Positions 1 to 14,000 are shown, counted from the first letter of the stretch. The stretch: DNA of 64,000 nt from Nepenthes gracilis (GCA_033239525.1 BSYO01000019.1:6763087-6827086), one strand, 5' to 3'. Notes: generated from the letters alone by a model not told the origin. Numbers and translations are program-made.

Positions 1-480
1 TTTGTGTGTTTATGGGGTTGAAATGTGCTGCTTTTAGCACGCTACAAATTAGTTTCTTTGGAGCACAAGAATAATGATGCAAAAAAAAAAAAATGAAGAA
101 TTTCTTTTGCGTTAAATTTAATTGATCACACACTTGTCCAGCGGTAGAGAATGTGGTAGCGATAACATCTAAATTATATCGTGCCTGCTAAGCGTGAACT
201 CTTCTCATATGGTGACTTGTTAAAAGATTGGAAATCAATGTCTTAATTTACTACCCACATGTTATAGTTTCATATGGCGAATTATTTCCAACTGTTTGAA
301 TAGCTTCCTTCAATGTTAACAGTGGAAAATCTCATAGGGATTTATCCTGAGTACTATTTTGGTGTCAGAGCCAAATGCATGTTTAATGAGATCAACTTAT
401 TCAATTCTCCAAACCCTAAAAGGACAACGATTCTATGAACTTATTTTAGTTGTCTCAAGATCTTTTGAGATCAAACACCA
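1..480. other. Intronic or upstream non-coding DNA with one PBS-like site
   Basis: No exon of the host gene is seen. TTGGTGTCAGAGCCA near 357-372 differs by one base from the complement of the plant initiator tRNA-Met 3' end, the usual primer site of plant LTR elements and pararetroviruses. Nothing else is identifiable. Confidence 0.35.
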
Positions 481-579
481 TAGAAATTCTGAGGATAATT
501 CATTCATTTATTCAATCTGCAAAATCATTTGAGTTAGGCAACCATTTGAAATTGCCTTGACTCTATGGACAATTCAATC

Positions 580-1650
580 CTTTTCAGTCAGCTACATTCC
601 AATAGACTATAATTACTAAGAAAATAAGGATACATGGTATAATCTGTTTTATCTGTGTTCTTTTAATCCTTCATGGTTTATCAAGTTTAATGCTCAATGT
701 CCCAAAGATTTTCCCAATTGGTTTCAAGAATGGTGGATTTATTTTGGGGTGATTCCAGCTATTTATCCAAACAAGCTTCAGCAATCTTGCCTCTACTATG
801 ACAAATTATGCAAGGATGTTTTTCCATTCTCCAGGAAGATCGCATTCCATATTGATTTTATGATACCATGGATAATTGTATGGTGTTTCAACTGTCAACA
901 ATACTATCTGGAGACTCTATTGTCCATCATCTGTGAATTCAAGGTAAAATGTTGGGATAAATATGAAAGCTTTGTTGCATGCCATCACATATTTGAGCAT
1001 ATTTTCTAGACTGAAAGTTTTGTAGGGTTGAAAATTGATTTGAAACTGGAATTATTTTTTGAATAGTTGGCATTATATAGTTTTGAGAGGTTTGTTTTTT
1101 TGGAGTTGGGGGAACCATTGTGGCCTTCTGTTTATCCTTTTTTGGAATCATGTCCCTAAAGAAATTTTCTAGTTAGAAAGTCTAGAAGTGAATTTGAATC
1201 TCCTTTGATAAATTTGATTTCAAAATTGAAAACAGATAGGATAGCTTGCCAACAAGCAAAAATTTGTTTTGAAACCTGATTTTGAACTTTTTTTTGTAAA
1301 ATAGCTTTAGCAGCTTTACAATAAATTCATAATAAATATTTCTTATTATATAAATCTTCTTGAAATTTTGAAATATATAAAACAATTTATAATTTTTTTA
1401 ATAATTAAATATTTATTTTGAGAGTTGAGCGATAGCCTTGATTGAAAACATATAATTTGAACACATGTCTTAGATTCTAATTGTTGTTTTAAGTGCATTG
1501 GGAAGAAACTACGTGAGTTTATGACTCAAGTTCAGCAACAAATTCAACAACTTCAAAGCAAAACTTCTACTGGCATATCTTTTGCATCAACAATAGATAC
1601 TCCACCTTCGGACAATCTATTTAGAAGTCCGTTGGTTCAGGATCTCTTTC
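580..1650 (+). pseudogene. Decayed protein-coding remnant, possibly pararetroviral
   Basis: One frame stays open from about 620 to 1009 with a tryptophan- and aromatic-rich composition (NWFQEWW, IPWIIVWCF). A second open piece at about 1500-1650 is glutamine-rich and coiled-coil-like (QVQQQIQQLQ). Between them is AT-rich filler. The pieces may derive from the same virus-like element as the stretch at 3361-4660, since they flank a leader-like region, but I cannot assign the domain. Stops and frameshifts show it is not functional. Confidence 0.35.
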
Positions 1651-2269
1651 AATTCTAAGCCCTTCTAAAACTCATAAATTTTACCATTCCAATGTATTTT
1701 ACAAAGCCAAAAAGTCTCAAGCAACGATTAAAATAGCAAATCAGCTACTCAAGACCATGCATCTTTTAACTGTAAGAATGTTCAGTAATTGAACAAACAC
1801 ATGATTTCCACTACTTGATGCAGGAGATCATTTTACTAAGACTACAAGGATTTGGCTACCTACAGGGAACCCATTATCAGCTACAGGGCTTCCACTACTT
1901 GTAAACCCATTATCAAGACACTAAAGTCAAAAAGCAATTTGAACTTTTGGTGAAAAAGCTGGAGAGACAAGACATCCACCAGCTATTGTCTTCCACCATT
2001 AACAACCCCACTATCAATGGTATAGATAAAAAGTAATCAAAGGCTAGGATTCAAGACACTCTATTTAAGCACAAGCAAGATGAAGAGGAAAACATCAATT
2101 GTAAATCAATTTTAAATAGCTAAAGCCATCTCTAAGCTTTCTGTGCTTTCAGAATTTTCCTGTATTCCCAGTTCTTTCTTTCAAAACCTTGTATACACTT
2201 CCTTTTCTTATCAATATTTTGTCTCTATTTCAGAATCAATACAGGCATATTTAATTTTGGTATAATCTC

Positions 2270-3116
2270 TAATGTGTCTCAAAGATGTGGATTGTGAACG
2301 AATTAGGGATCTGTCTAATAAGGGTGTCCATTTTGAAACGGGTCCGGTCTTCTTTACTTGGAATTTGGATTCTGTATATCACAACAAAACAAACAAGAGG
2401 TAAGAGAAATACGAATTTGCTACTTGATATATCCTCCGACGCTTAAATCAGTAATCCTTTTGCTCAGAAGAGAAAGATTGGAGGAAATGAATGCAAGAAT
2501 GTGAGTAGATGGAGATTGAGTGTTTGTTGGAAGGTTGTGTTCCTTAGAATGCGCTCGGATGGGAGAGCGGCTTTGAGGTGATGCACTCGTATGAGAGAGT
2601 GGTTTTGAAAGTGATGCACTCATATGAGAAAGTGGTTTTGGAAGTGATACACTCGTTTGAGAGAGTGGTTTTGGAAATGATGCCCTCGTATAGGAGAGTA
2701 TTTGATTCTGTAATTTGTCTTGCTTTGTCCCTTGTCCTTTGTTCCTCCCCCTCTTTTGTGGAAGAGAGCCTGTATTTATAGTGAGGAGCACTGGTGGGTG
2801 GACTGCTGAATCAATGTGTGGGCGTTACGCCTCTGTAGTTATGAGAGGTGTTACTTATGTAGCTGCTATGTTCATTTAATGGTAAGACCGTACGGTTTTT
2901 GACCGTTGGATTAGTGTGGCAACTGCTGAAACAATTCTTTGATTATTCATTATTGCTCATTCAATGCTTGGCAGTTCGGGTCGTGTCTCTTGGATTAACT
3001 GTTGAGCCTTTTGCTTTTTGGGTTCAGATAGTCATCTGTTAGGTCATCGTTACTTGAGCCTTTCTTCCTTGTATGTACTAGATCCTGGGCCGGTCTATGT
3101 ACTGCTATACCCATCA
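2270..3116 (-). mobile_element. Solo LTR, Tat-type Ty3/gypsy, minus orientation, TSD ATCTC
   Basis: On the minus strand the LTR begins TGATGGGTATAGCAG at 3116. It has a TATA box (complement of TATTTATAG near 2771-2780) and a downstream ACTGATTTAAGCGTCGGAGG motif (2430-2452). That motif resembles the R-U5 sequence common in Tat-lineage LTRs and a related motif at 21861-21892 here. ATCTC occurs at 2265-2269 and at 3117-3121. The left terminus reads TAATG rather than a clean TG, so that edge is slightly uncertain. Confidence 0.6.
2578..2700. repeat. 33-bp tandem repeat, about 4 copies, inside the solo LTR
   Basis: Units begin at 2578, 2611, 2644 and 2677 with GTGATGCACTCGTATGAGAG-like starts and GTGGTTTTG-like ends. 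A partial, more diverged unit precedes 2578. Because 33 is a multiple of 3, the minus strand shows a repeating KPLSxxSAS peptide, which has no other sign of being a gene. Confidence 0.9.
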
Positions 3117-3361
3117 ATCTCTTACTCTCTGATTTAGTCATTTTTCTTTGTGATTTATCTATTTATTTATCTGGGGTTCTATTTTGGTATCAACGTCAGG
3201 CTATTTTGATTATTGCATTAATCACTTACTAGGCATTCTTAGTCTATATTCTAGTCACTGTATCATTGGTCAGCCTGAATTTCACCATTGGTCCTAGTTC
3301 AGTAGGAACAGTGTATATTAAGTTTTGTTTAGTAATTAATTGATGGTTTAATTAAAAGATC

Positions 3362-4660
3362 ATGGCTTCTAGATTTAGAAAACTACTTAGAGGAAATAAT
3401 TCAAAAGAGCAAAATTCAACTACTAATTAGTCTCTGTTTATTCCAATCACAATTGATTACTCAAAGTGGACCACTTCACCTAAACAAATAGAAGAAATAT
3501 GTAGAAAATTTTTATTTTAACACAACAATGGCTATTAAAGATCATGAACAAACAATATCAATCAAAAATAAATTTGAAAAAAATTAGGCTTCTATCTTCT
3601 TTATCAATATATAAATTTAGACAAAACAGGATACAACTATATCCATTATAGTCTAATTCAAATTACAATTAAGCTACTTATCAAATTAGAAATTGATACT
3701 TTAGTTTTACTTAGTTTAAGTGATCAAATATTATTAAAATACAAATATTCTATATTAGCAATAGTTTAATGAAATTTATGCAATGGCCCAATTTATTTTA
3801 ATTGTGTTTCAAATTTCTCAGTAGATCTAGAAGATCTTACTATTTTGAACGTTTTGATGTCAAACTTCCATATTCCAAGTTTAGCTCAACAAGAAGATCA
3901 TAGAGAATTTTTAATTCTTTATAGAATTTATTTCGAACTATTAACAATACAATTCAATTCTAAATGTTAAATTTAACTTCAGCTGGTAAAATTACTATTT
4001 TAACAGTAGAGGCTGAATACGCAATAATTTTTTCTCTCACTCAAATGGAATGAAATCATTATGCTAGATTTATGACAAATCGACCTTCTCCAAATATTAA
4101 TGCATATAATAAGAATAGAATTCTCAAATATTATTGAGAATTCTGATAGAAGAATAATTTTCAACTTTTGGCCAAACACTATTTCAAGATTTATAAGTTT
4201 TAATTCTTCTCAAAGATCATATGTAATCACATCTGAATATGATGCATCAAGATCTTCAACTAGTACCCAATTTCAATATGTCTATATTGAAACTAGAAAA
4301 GTAAAAATATAAAAATCCAGTTCTAGAATTTGTAAACAATGTTACTCTACAACCTCTCACTTATTCTGATATGCAATCTTTTAATGTTATTGCTAATGGA
4401 AGTGATTTTACTCCAGACATAGATTGTTTGATAAAAGAATTTATGTTAGAAGAAAATACTCAATTGAGAAAATAGTATTTTAAATTTTTTAGCAAAGAAC
4501 TGGCTACTAAATATAGAGGATTATGGAAGAAAACTATAAATCAATTAGAAATTGATATTCTATTTTTTGAATGGTTTCTTCCATATGCAGACAGAAACAA
4601 ACTAATGGCTTGTTCCCCATTCAATCTCACATTAGTGTCAAAACTTGGATAATTAATCAA
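3362..4660 (+). pseudogene. Degenerate Caulimoviridae-like movement-protein region (endogenous pararetrovirus remnant)
   Basis: Starting from an ATG at 3362 the sequence shows broken frames of a virus-like protein. The most recognisable part is 3629-3969. It contains GYNYIH, then LCNGPIYFNC, then LYRIYF, spaced as in the 30K-type movement proteins of Caulimoviridae. Two adjacent stops interrupt this piece. Further open pieces (4100-4312 and about 4350-4650) follow in changed frames with a stop inside. The copy is clearly dead. No protease or RT is seen after it, since the host exon begins at 4895. Family assignment rests on motif pattern only. Confidence 0.5.
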
Positions 4661-4894
4661 TGGATAACCTTGACAGAGAAGCACATTATTTCAACACATC
4701 TACCTTTAGCATTACTCAATTTAAATATTGAGTGTTAAACACTCAACTGAATCCACATGCACAAAGTTTATCTATCTAATGTGTAATCTAACCTTCAGTT
4801 CGTCTTCTTAAACTAACCAATAAAACACGGAATTATAATTCTGTTGTTTTATTTATTATGCTAATTTGGAACAAATTTACTGCTGTACCTGCAG

Positions 4895-5010
4895 GCTCTT
4901 TCAGGGGGCCCTTTGGTTCAAGCCCGCAACTTCGCTGTCATGACAGGTGTTAATGCTGGCATATCTTGTGTTCTGAAAAGAATAAGAGGGAAGGAGGATG
5001 TGCAGTCTAG
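4895..5010 (+). CDS. HP30-2: HP30/TRIC-like exon A (PRAT core)
   Basis: The acceptor CTGTACCTGCAG ends at 4894 and the donor is AG|GTATCC at 5011. The exon starts in phase 0 and ends with two bases of a serine codon. It encodes the conserved PRAT stretch [19 protein letters not shown] followed by the basic loop KRIRGKED. The preceding exon, which should encode the first transmembrane helices, is not found in 1-4894. Confidence 0.85.
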
Positions 5011-8000
5011 GTATCCCTTCCATTTGTAGTCCTCCATTCCTCTCAAAGCATGCTTATGATTATTACAAGATTTTGGCTTGTACTGGACATCCCTATGTAG
5101 ATTTTAGAGGGATGAGCATCATGTTTCTAAATATTTTTGAAAAATGGTTACCATTGTTTGATTTTTTGACAGAGATTGTGTAGAAAAATAAAATGTGAGG
5201 TGGTGATGATGGATCCTTGCAATTAATGGGGTTTAGTGTTACATCTATTTCTTTTGAATGCTTGTTTGTGCGTGACACATCTCTTTGTTTGATGGACGCC
5301 TTTAAGGTTTTTTCCTTTTTCTTTGTGTGTGTGTGTGTGTGTGTGTGTGTACATTGCAGCATGGTGGCAGCGTTTGGATCAGGAGCTATGTTTTCCTTGG
5401 TGAGTGGCATGGGTGGCACAAACCAAGCAGCTAATGTAATCACATCTGGACTTTTCTTTGCACTTGTTCAAGGTGGAATTTTCAAGGTGAGCATTCACAG
5501 GAAGTTTTTTTTTTTTGTCTGTTTCATGAGCATCCTCAAATCTCTATCCTCCATTTGATTTCATTTTTAGGTGAAACAGTTCTAGCTTGTGCACACAGAC
5601 ATAGAATATAATTTAGGTGTTCAAACATAGGCTTAATATTTCCTAAAAAATTGGTTAAGCTCAAGATTCTGATTAGATGACTATAGGAAGTCTGAATTTT
5701 CATTGTTAACGACTATTGTTTTATGTAGATATGTGTTTGAGGCATATTTCTTTTATGCAAAGGCAAGCTATAGATGATATGATTTTTTGGAGTTTCTTTT
5801 TCTTTTCAATTGATAAATATTCTGAACATATTCAAGATAATGATGAGGTTCAACTGTGTTTGTTTGTGTTTTGCATGGTTCCATTCTGCTGAAGGTAATA
5901 TTGTTTGGAAACTAGATGGATAGAGTCAAAATAACTAAATAGAGATCATAGAATGTTGATGTGTCAATATCATAGATAAAAATATCAATATCGGTATTAG
6001 TCGTAGTTACATCAGTGTTGGTTGTAATAGGTGACACATATCGGTACTAAACTCAATTTTTTATAATCACATTAAAATTGTGTTATCTACTAAAATTTAA
6101 CCAATTTTTAATCATATCCTGTCTATTTGAAATGTTCAAGATAATTTCTCATTTGAATCAACACACTAATGTCAAACAATAAATTAGCAAATGAGGAAAT
6201 AGTAAATATGATACCAAATAAAGAGAATGAAACGAAAAATTTGTTTTTTCTATTCGAAGAAAGAAAGAAAAATGAGAAAACTTTGGCTTTTGAAAGAGAA
6301 GAATGAAGAGAGAGGAGGTTAGGGGAGGAGAGAGAAGTGGGTAAGGAGTGTGCGTAGTGAAGTTTGGAGTAAATGGGTAATGATTATAAAAAAAATAGTT
6401 GTGGCAATATGTATTATCCCATATTTAATATTTTCTCAAAACTAAGAAATCTCAGTATTGGAGAGGCTTAGTACCAATATATATTTTCTAATATTTTAAT
6501 TTATGACCAGCATACATAGTTGAATTGGTTGCATGAAAAGATGTAGGTTTTATTACAATTCATCTATAAGCCTAGAAAATGGGGAAATTGAAGATGTAAG
6601 GCACTAGTAAGGCAAGAAGATTGAAATGGAATGGGAAGCCAATGAAGGAAAAGCGTAAAATGTTTAACACAATATTAGAGATTAGGATGTTGATCAATTA
6701 AAAATTAGGTGTACAAAAACTAAGTATAGTGAAATGAGAATGCCACAAACTTAGATCAAAAGCAGGTAATATAATGATCAATAATAATTATAATTTATAA
6801 AATAAAATCCCAAAATAAGATAACATCCAACACGATACTTAAATCCAAGCGTGACTTAACAAAATATCCACATAATCCTATTGATAATAATAATAGATAA
6901 TAACATTAACCATCACAGGACCTCTCCGAACCACCTATCTAGTTAATAATTTATGTATAACCTACTTCAAAATATTTGTAAGGAAAAGTGATGAATGAAC
7001 CATACAAACCCCACCATTGATCCGACACAAACCAAATGCCACAATATAACATGTCTCAGTTACAAGATAATATACTAACATCAATCTGGTCCATCATATC
7101 CTCCACACCAAAATATAACCAATAAACACACAACTCAATTACAGAACTAATACTCGTAAAATATGAACAAATCTCCACCAGCGACCACGTCCATGCTTCC
7201 TGCAAAATATCCGCAGCCTTCTAATCTAGGAGGGTCAAAAACAATGAAAACGTGAGTCAAATGCTCAGCAAGCATTAGTGTATATATATATAAAACAAAA
7301 CCATACGTCTATAAATAAAGCAAAGGAGCAAATTGATAATATAGGTACAAAATTTATAAAAGATGAAACCTAAACATCAAATCTAACAAGTTATCTAATA
7401 TCCAAATGTGGTCTCATACGTAAAGGGTATAATCCAAAACAAATGTCAAAAAGTCCAATTACACGAAACTAACCAAATCTGGTATCTAGATCCAAACAAC
7501 TATCAAAACATGCAAATCTCAAAACAAATCTCAAGTATCCAAATCAAATATAGATAAAATATCAAAAATCTAAAACATGCTCAAATCGGAGAACCGGAGA
7601 CAAAAAGACTGATTTTAAGGATGGGTTATAAGTACTCTTGGTAACCTGAGGCTAAATCACTACTATTTGGACCCATAGGTGGGCCGTTTATGTATTCTCC
7701 CCTATAGTCAAGGACAAACGTACATTCTTTTGCTACTTATAGATGATAGGTACAATTCTCAAGTTTGTCTGAATATATTAGGACATCCGAATATATTAGT
7801 TTTGTTCAATTCCTTACGATGACTTTCATACAAATTAAATCGAGGAGGGTTTCTATATCAAATGTTCAAACTTTTCCTATTTGGCGGAAAAGTACAACAT
7901 TTTCACTCTGAAATTAGAAACCAAAGCTTTTTACCATGGGGGAAAATGGACATATTAAATCAAATACCAAAATAGAGCCCGATCCAAAGCATATATATGA

Positions 8001-11000
8001 AATACTAAATGCAAGGCTTATAAACAAGATTTCATTATTTTTTTATATAAATATTCTTATACATAAATATAATATCTCAAAATATTTATCAATTTCCATA
8101 AAATAAGCAAAAATTCTCAAATAATAACAAAACTGAAGTAAAATCCCAAAATATCCAATAAAATGACATGCATGCACAAATATTCAAAGTGGAGTAGGTA
8201 AAACGACATATATGTACAATAAAATTATCAAATATAATCAAAACTAAATGGAAATGGGAATAGGCCAAAGATAGAGCTTAGGAATATTTGCCTTTGACTT
8301 CTAATTAGACAAATCTGACCAAAGGAAGTTCTAAAATCCCTCTTCTTCTTTTCCTCTTTGTTCATTCACTTTTCTTTTTCTCTCCTTTCTCCCCCTTCTC
8401 GCGCAAAATGACTGAAACAGTGCATGTCATCCCTTTATAAACGAACCAGCACACAAGCACCTCCTTAGGCGCACGTCAAGCACCGTGCCTAACCCTAACT
8501 ATGCATTAGCGTTGACTTAGGTGCTCTTTGAGCATTAACAATCTGCCAAGCTATGCTTGAGCGTCGCCTTTGGTGCGTATTAGGAGCTCACCACTCTGTT
8601 CGAATCTGGCTCGAGCAGTCCAAGGGCACTCCTCGGGGACTCCTAATCTGCCAAAAGTGCGCACAAGTGCATGTCGAGTATACTTCAGGCGCCAATCTGG
8701 TTCCTTGCTTAGAATTTCTTTCAAATTTATATTAACAATTATGTCCAATATATTCAAAATGAACTCAAATAAATTGATAATACTAAATCATTTAAATGGG
8801 GTATCGGGTGTTACAACTTTTCTCTCATAAAAATTTCGTCTTCGAAATTTATGTACCTTAAAACTCACAATTAGGGTACTTCTCCTGAATTTCATCTTCA
8901 CATTCGTATGTTGTTTCCTCAATTGAAGTGGTTTTTCCAAAGCACCTTAAGCAAAGGAATTGTCTTAATGCGCAACATTTGATCTCTTCTTTTCAAAATT
9001 TGAACTGGAATCTCAACATATGTTAGATTCTTATCAATCTGCAATGGTTCGTACTTGATAACATGCAAAGGATCAAACATATATTTTCTCAATATAGAAA
9101 CATAGAAAATGTCGTGATAATCCACATAATTCGGGGTAAAGCCAATCTATATGCCACTTTTTCAACCCGCTGCAAAACATCAAACGCTCTAATAAATTTC
9201 AGCTTCAATTTTCTTTTCACCCCAAATCTCGAGAATCCCTTTCTAGGAGATACTTTTAAAAATGTATGGTTGCCTACTTCAAACCTCAAATCAGACTTCC
9301 GTAAATTGGCATAACTTTTCTGTCGATTTTGACTAACAATTAAACGATCTCGAATAATTTTAATCTTATCGAACGTGTCCTGAATAATATCGGGTCCAAA
9401 AGTTTACGATCATTAGTCTATTTCCATTAATAGGAGACCTACAACTCCCTGTATAAAGCCTTGAATGGGGTTATCCCGATACTCGACTGATAATTATTAT
9501 TATATACAAATTTGGCTAGTGCCAAATAATTGTCCCATCTTCCTTTCATTTTAAAAATAGTTGCCCTTAACAAGTCTTCCAAAATCTAAATAGTGCTTTC
9601 TGATTGACCATCTGTCTCAGGGTGCAACGCTGTATTGAACCTCAAATTAGTATCGAACTCCTTATGTAGGCTTTCCTACAATTTAGACATAATTCTCAAA
9701 TCATGATGAAAAACTATTGAAATTGGAATATCATACAATCTCATAATATCCGGCCAAGGAATTCATAGAAAACATCATCCTTACGGGTAAAAAGTGACCG
9801 GATTTTGTTAACCTATCCATGATCACCCGAATGGCATCCAAATTTCTCATCTTCCTAGGCAAACTCAAATGTGCTTCTATTTCTAACTGGGGATCAGCAG
9901 AGAGTGCAAAAATCTTGAAGGTTTATTATATTCAGCCTTAACTTGTTGGCACACAATACACATTGCCACATACGTCGCAATCTTCCATTTCATATTTTGC
10001 CTCTAGAAACGTTTCTTTATATCTTGGTACATCTTGTTCACTTTGGGATGAATGGTATACTTTGTCCTATGAGCCTCATTCAATATCTCTTCCTTTAATT
10101 CTTTAACATTCGACACACAAATCCTATCCCGAAATCGAAGAACTTAGTCTGCTAGAACATTGAAATCTACCCGTAACTCATTGTCCAAATATCCAGCGAT
10201 CACCATCAAATATGGATCACTCATTTGGGTCTCTTTGGTCTTCTTCTTTATTATGGGTTGTAATTAAAAGTACGACAAAATTATTCTCAATCTTTGGGAA
10301 TGCAAATTGATGTTGCAACCTTTCATTTCATTAAATATTTTCCATTCCTTGATTATCAAATCGGCCATCATACTTGAAAATTTCTAGCTAAAAGCGCCGA
10401 CAACCACTTCTCCTCCCCTGGCTGATATGGATTTCACAACCATAATCTTTTAATAAATTCATTTATCCGCGTTGTCGCATATTCAGTTTTTTCTACGAAA
10501 ACAAATGTCCAAACTCTTGTGACCGGAGTACATTACAAATTTCTTCCCATACAAATAATGTCTCTATATTTTCAACACAAAAATCACAACCATTAATTCC
10601 AAATCGTGGATGAGGTAATTTGTTCGTGAGCCTTCAATTGCCTTGACCCATAAGTAACCATTCGGCCATGTTGCATCAAAACATTACTCAAACCTTTCTT
10701 CGAAGCGTCACAGTAAACCACAAAACCTCTCGATCCATTCAGAATTAATAATATCAGCACAGAGGTCAATCTATCCTTCAACTCTTGAAAACTCTTCTCA
10801 CAATCCTCATCCCAAAGGAAAGTCGTTTTGCTTCGAGTCAAACACGTCAGGTTGATCACGATCCTTGAGAAATTCTCAACAAAACATTTATAATAACCGG
10901 TCAAACTCAAGAAATTTTGTGCCTCTGTAACATTGGTCAGTCGTTCCCAATTTGCTGCAATTTTAATTTTTTTCAGATCCACTAAACTCCTTCCTTGGAA

Positions 11001-14000
11001 ACTCTTTGTACCAAAAATGACACCTTCTCCAACTTGAACTCACATTTCTTTAATTTTAGCAAACAACCGTCTTTTCCTAAATTGATCAAAATATGTCATC
11101 GATAAAAACAACTATAAATTGATTCAAATAAGATTGGAAAACCCGATTCAAAAGATCTATAAATCCTACTGGTGCATTCGTCAACTCAAATGAAATCAGT
11201 AAGAATTCATAATGGCCATGCCTCGTTTTGAAAGCCATCTTTGGTTCATCGTTACATTTAATCTTCAATTGATGTTACTTTGAACTAAAGTAGATCTTAA
11301 AAAAATCTAAGCTCCTTGCAATTGATTAAATAAATCATCTATTCTCAAAAGGGGTATTATTTTTTATTGTAATCTTATTCAATTCTTGATAATTAATATA
11401 AAATCTCATTGATTCGTCCTTCATGAAGAGCACTGGAGCACCCTGAGGTGATACACTCAGCTAAATAAATCCTTTCTCCAACAATTTTTACAATTGTTGC
11501 TTCAATTCATTTAGTTCAGAAGGAGCCATCTTATAACGAGTCCTTAAAATCAGTACAGATCCCGACATAATATTAATAGTAAATTCAATCTTCCGACTAG
11601 GAGGTAATTTAGACAATTCTTCTGGAAAAACATCATTGAATTCACATTCTGCTAAAATCTCTTCAAGTGTCTCATTATGACTTCTAGATGTGGCATATAG
11701 GCCAAATAAGCTTGGCATCTATCCTTCATCAAATGGCTCGCATACGGAGCTGAAATCAATCCGATTGACTCCTTTCCTACTCTTTTTTGAAACTCGAAAG
11801 ATTCTTACCAAGGAATACGGAATATGACAGACTTATGGTAACAATTTATATTAGCGTGATAGCATACCAACCAATCTATCCTCAAAATAGCATCAAAATT
11901 AGGCATATCAAGCAATATCAAGTCCGCTAACAATTCAAATCCATTGACCCAATTCTAATATTGAGAATACATAATATTGGCCAATAAAGATTTACCCACC
12001 GTGGTAGATATCATCAATGTAAACTCCAAAATTTAAGGGGGCATATGCAAATTACAAACAAACTTAGGGGTTATAAAAGAGTGTAGACCTGGGATCCATC
12101 AAAATATGAGCTATACAATAAAAAATTTACATATTACCTTCAATTTCTAATGGGTCTGCTCTCACATCCTTTGCTGTTGCAGCAAGAGTCCTTCCAGGAA
12201 CAAAGTCTTCTTCTCTGGACACTTCGAAGGAAATGGACAATCCCTCATCATGTGGCTAACTTGGCCGCAATTACAGCAAGCTCCACTTAGGTGATAACGA
12301 TGTCTCTTGGCATAATTTTTGTCATAGTACTTACACATCGTCTTTGAATACTGGAGCTTTGTTGGAAAAGACTTTGCCCCAATTTCTTTTTCTTTGTCTA
12401 GGGCCTTGGACCTTGAGAAGTAACTATCAGCTTTCAAACTTTGGCCTCTAGTCTTCGATCTTCTCTCAAAATACTTCTCCCTCAATTGCTCTTACTTAAT
12501 GAGAAGGGCATGATCAAGCACCTCACTATATGTCCGTAATTAGAGGGGCGCCAACTGCTTTCTTATCGAATCTTCTAGCCCTTGCAAAAATTTTTGGGCT
12601 CTCTAAGCCTCATCCACAACCACATGAGGAGTAAAGCGGGACAATTCAATAAACTTGGTGTCATATTTCACTATCATCTTACTTTCTTGCCTCAAAGGAT
12701 TAAACTCATTTTCTTTGATCTCCTAAATGCTTGTAGGGAAGAATTTTTCCATAAAAGATTCTACGAACATGTCCCATAAAATCTTCTCATTGTCCATCCC
12801 GAAACTTGTTATTGAGTGGACCACCATCTAACTACCTTTCCTTCAAGCGTGTAGGTGGTAGACTTTACCTTATCCTCCTTGGGGTAGTTAATCACTTCAA
12901 ACACCTTTTCTACTCGGTGTATCCAATTCTACACCTTAATGGGATTGGACTCTCCCAAAAATCTTGGAACATGCTTACTTTTAAAATGATCAAATGGGAT
13001 CCTACCTTGCCCTTGGCCTTGGCTGGCTATTCTTCTCATTGCAGCTAAATCTTCTTCTTGCCGTTGAATCATTTGATCCATCATATTATTCATACGACCC
13101 ATCATTGCCAAGTAGTCATCTTCGCAACTCGAACCCGATCCTCCACATCCTGATCTTCTCTTATCTGCTATATTACTACCTATCATATAGAATATCCAAA
13201 TGATTAGTTTATCAATATTAACCCCAAAATACTTTTTCTTACAACTCTTATCTGATACCACTTTGTCACGAACCGGATCAAAAGTAAGTCATATAATAAT
13301 CAATAATGATTATAATTTACAAAATATCCTAAAATAAGACCACATCCAACATGATACCCAAATCCATGTATGACCTAACAAAATTTCCACACAACAAATC
13401 CAAGTATGACTTGACAAAATATCCACACAATCCTATGGACAATAATAATAATAGATAATAATATTAACCATCATAGGATTTCTCCAAATTAGCATCCGGT
13501 CAATAATTTATGCATCACCTATTCAAAATGTTCGTAAGGAAAAGTGACGAACTAACCATACAAATCCCACCACCGGCCCCACACAAACCAAATGCCACAA
13601 TACAACATATCTCAGTCACAAGATAATATACTAAAATCAATGTGGTCCATCATGTCCTCCACACCAAAGTACAACCAATACACATACAACTCAACTACAA
13701 AATTAATATGTCAAGAATGAGTTCAAATTTTTATTTTAATCATAATTAATTAAGTTGAGATAATTAAAGTTAAGGTTAAAGGATGAATAAAATTTAGTCA
13801 AAAGTCAATTTTGGACTAGGTTACTATAAGTTGATGGATACTTGATCGGTGCTCGATGTTCGTCCATGCATGTTGGGGTAGGGAGGTCGTACCTGATTGG
13901 AGTTCGAGCGTACTTTTTTGTGTACACGTGCTCAATGTACACCTAAAGGACACTCGAGCTTGCTGAGGTAGAATGGTCACGCTTGGTGTGAGCTTGATGC

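Larger units (their letters stand above)
2050..3200 (+). promoter_or_regulatory. Pararetrovirus-like promoter and leader, split by a solo LTR
   Basis: A TATA-like CTCTATTTAAG lies near 2059-2070. After the solo LTR 2270-3116 is removed, the sequence runs on to TTTTGGTATCAACG (3183-3195), a partial match to the tRNA-Met primer site. About 170 bp later comes an ATG opening a movement-protein-like frame. The order promoter, leader, primer site, first ORF is that of Caulimoviridae. The assignment is inference. Confidence 0.35.

Noticed and set aside
749..1009. 86-codon frame as an exon of the host gene
   Set aside because: No PRAT-like residues, no matching splice phase with exon A, and its composition fits a decayed virus-like coding piece better.
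2420..2791. 123-codon minus-strand frame with KPLS repeats
   Set aside because: It lies in a solo LTR and its repeats come from the 33-bp minisatellite; no start context or domain.
5093..5443. 116-codon minus-strand frame with a His-Thr repeat
   Set aside because: It is the reverse of the (GT)n microsatellite and exon B; the plus-strand splice model explains the region better.
8551..8830. Overlapping open frames of 60-86 codons on both strands
   Set aside because: They fall in the T1 LTR, in its GC-richer part, and do not match the gag-pol frames.
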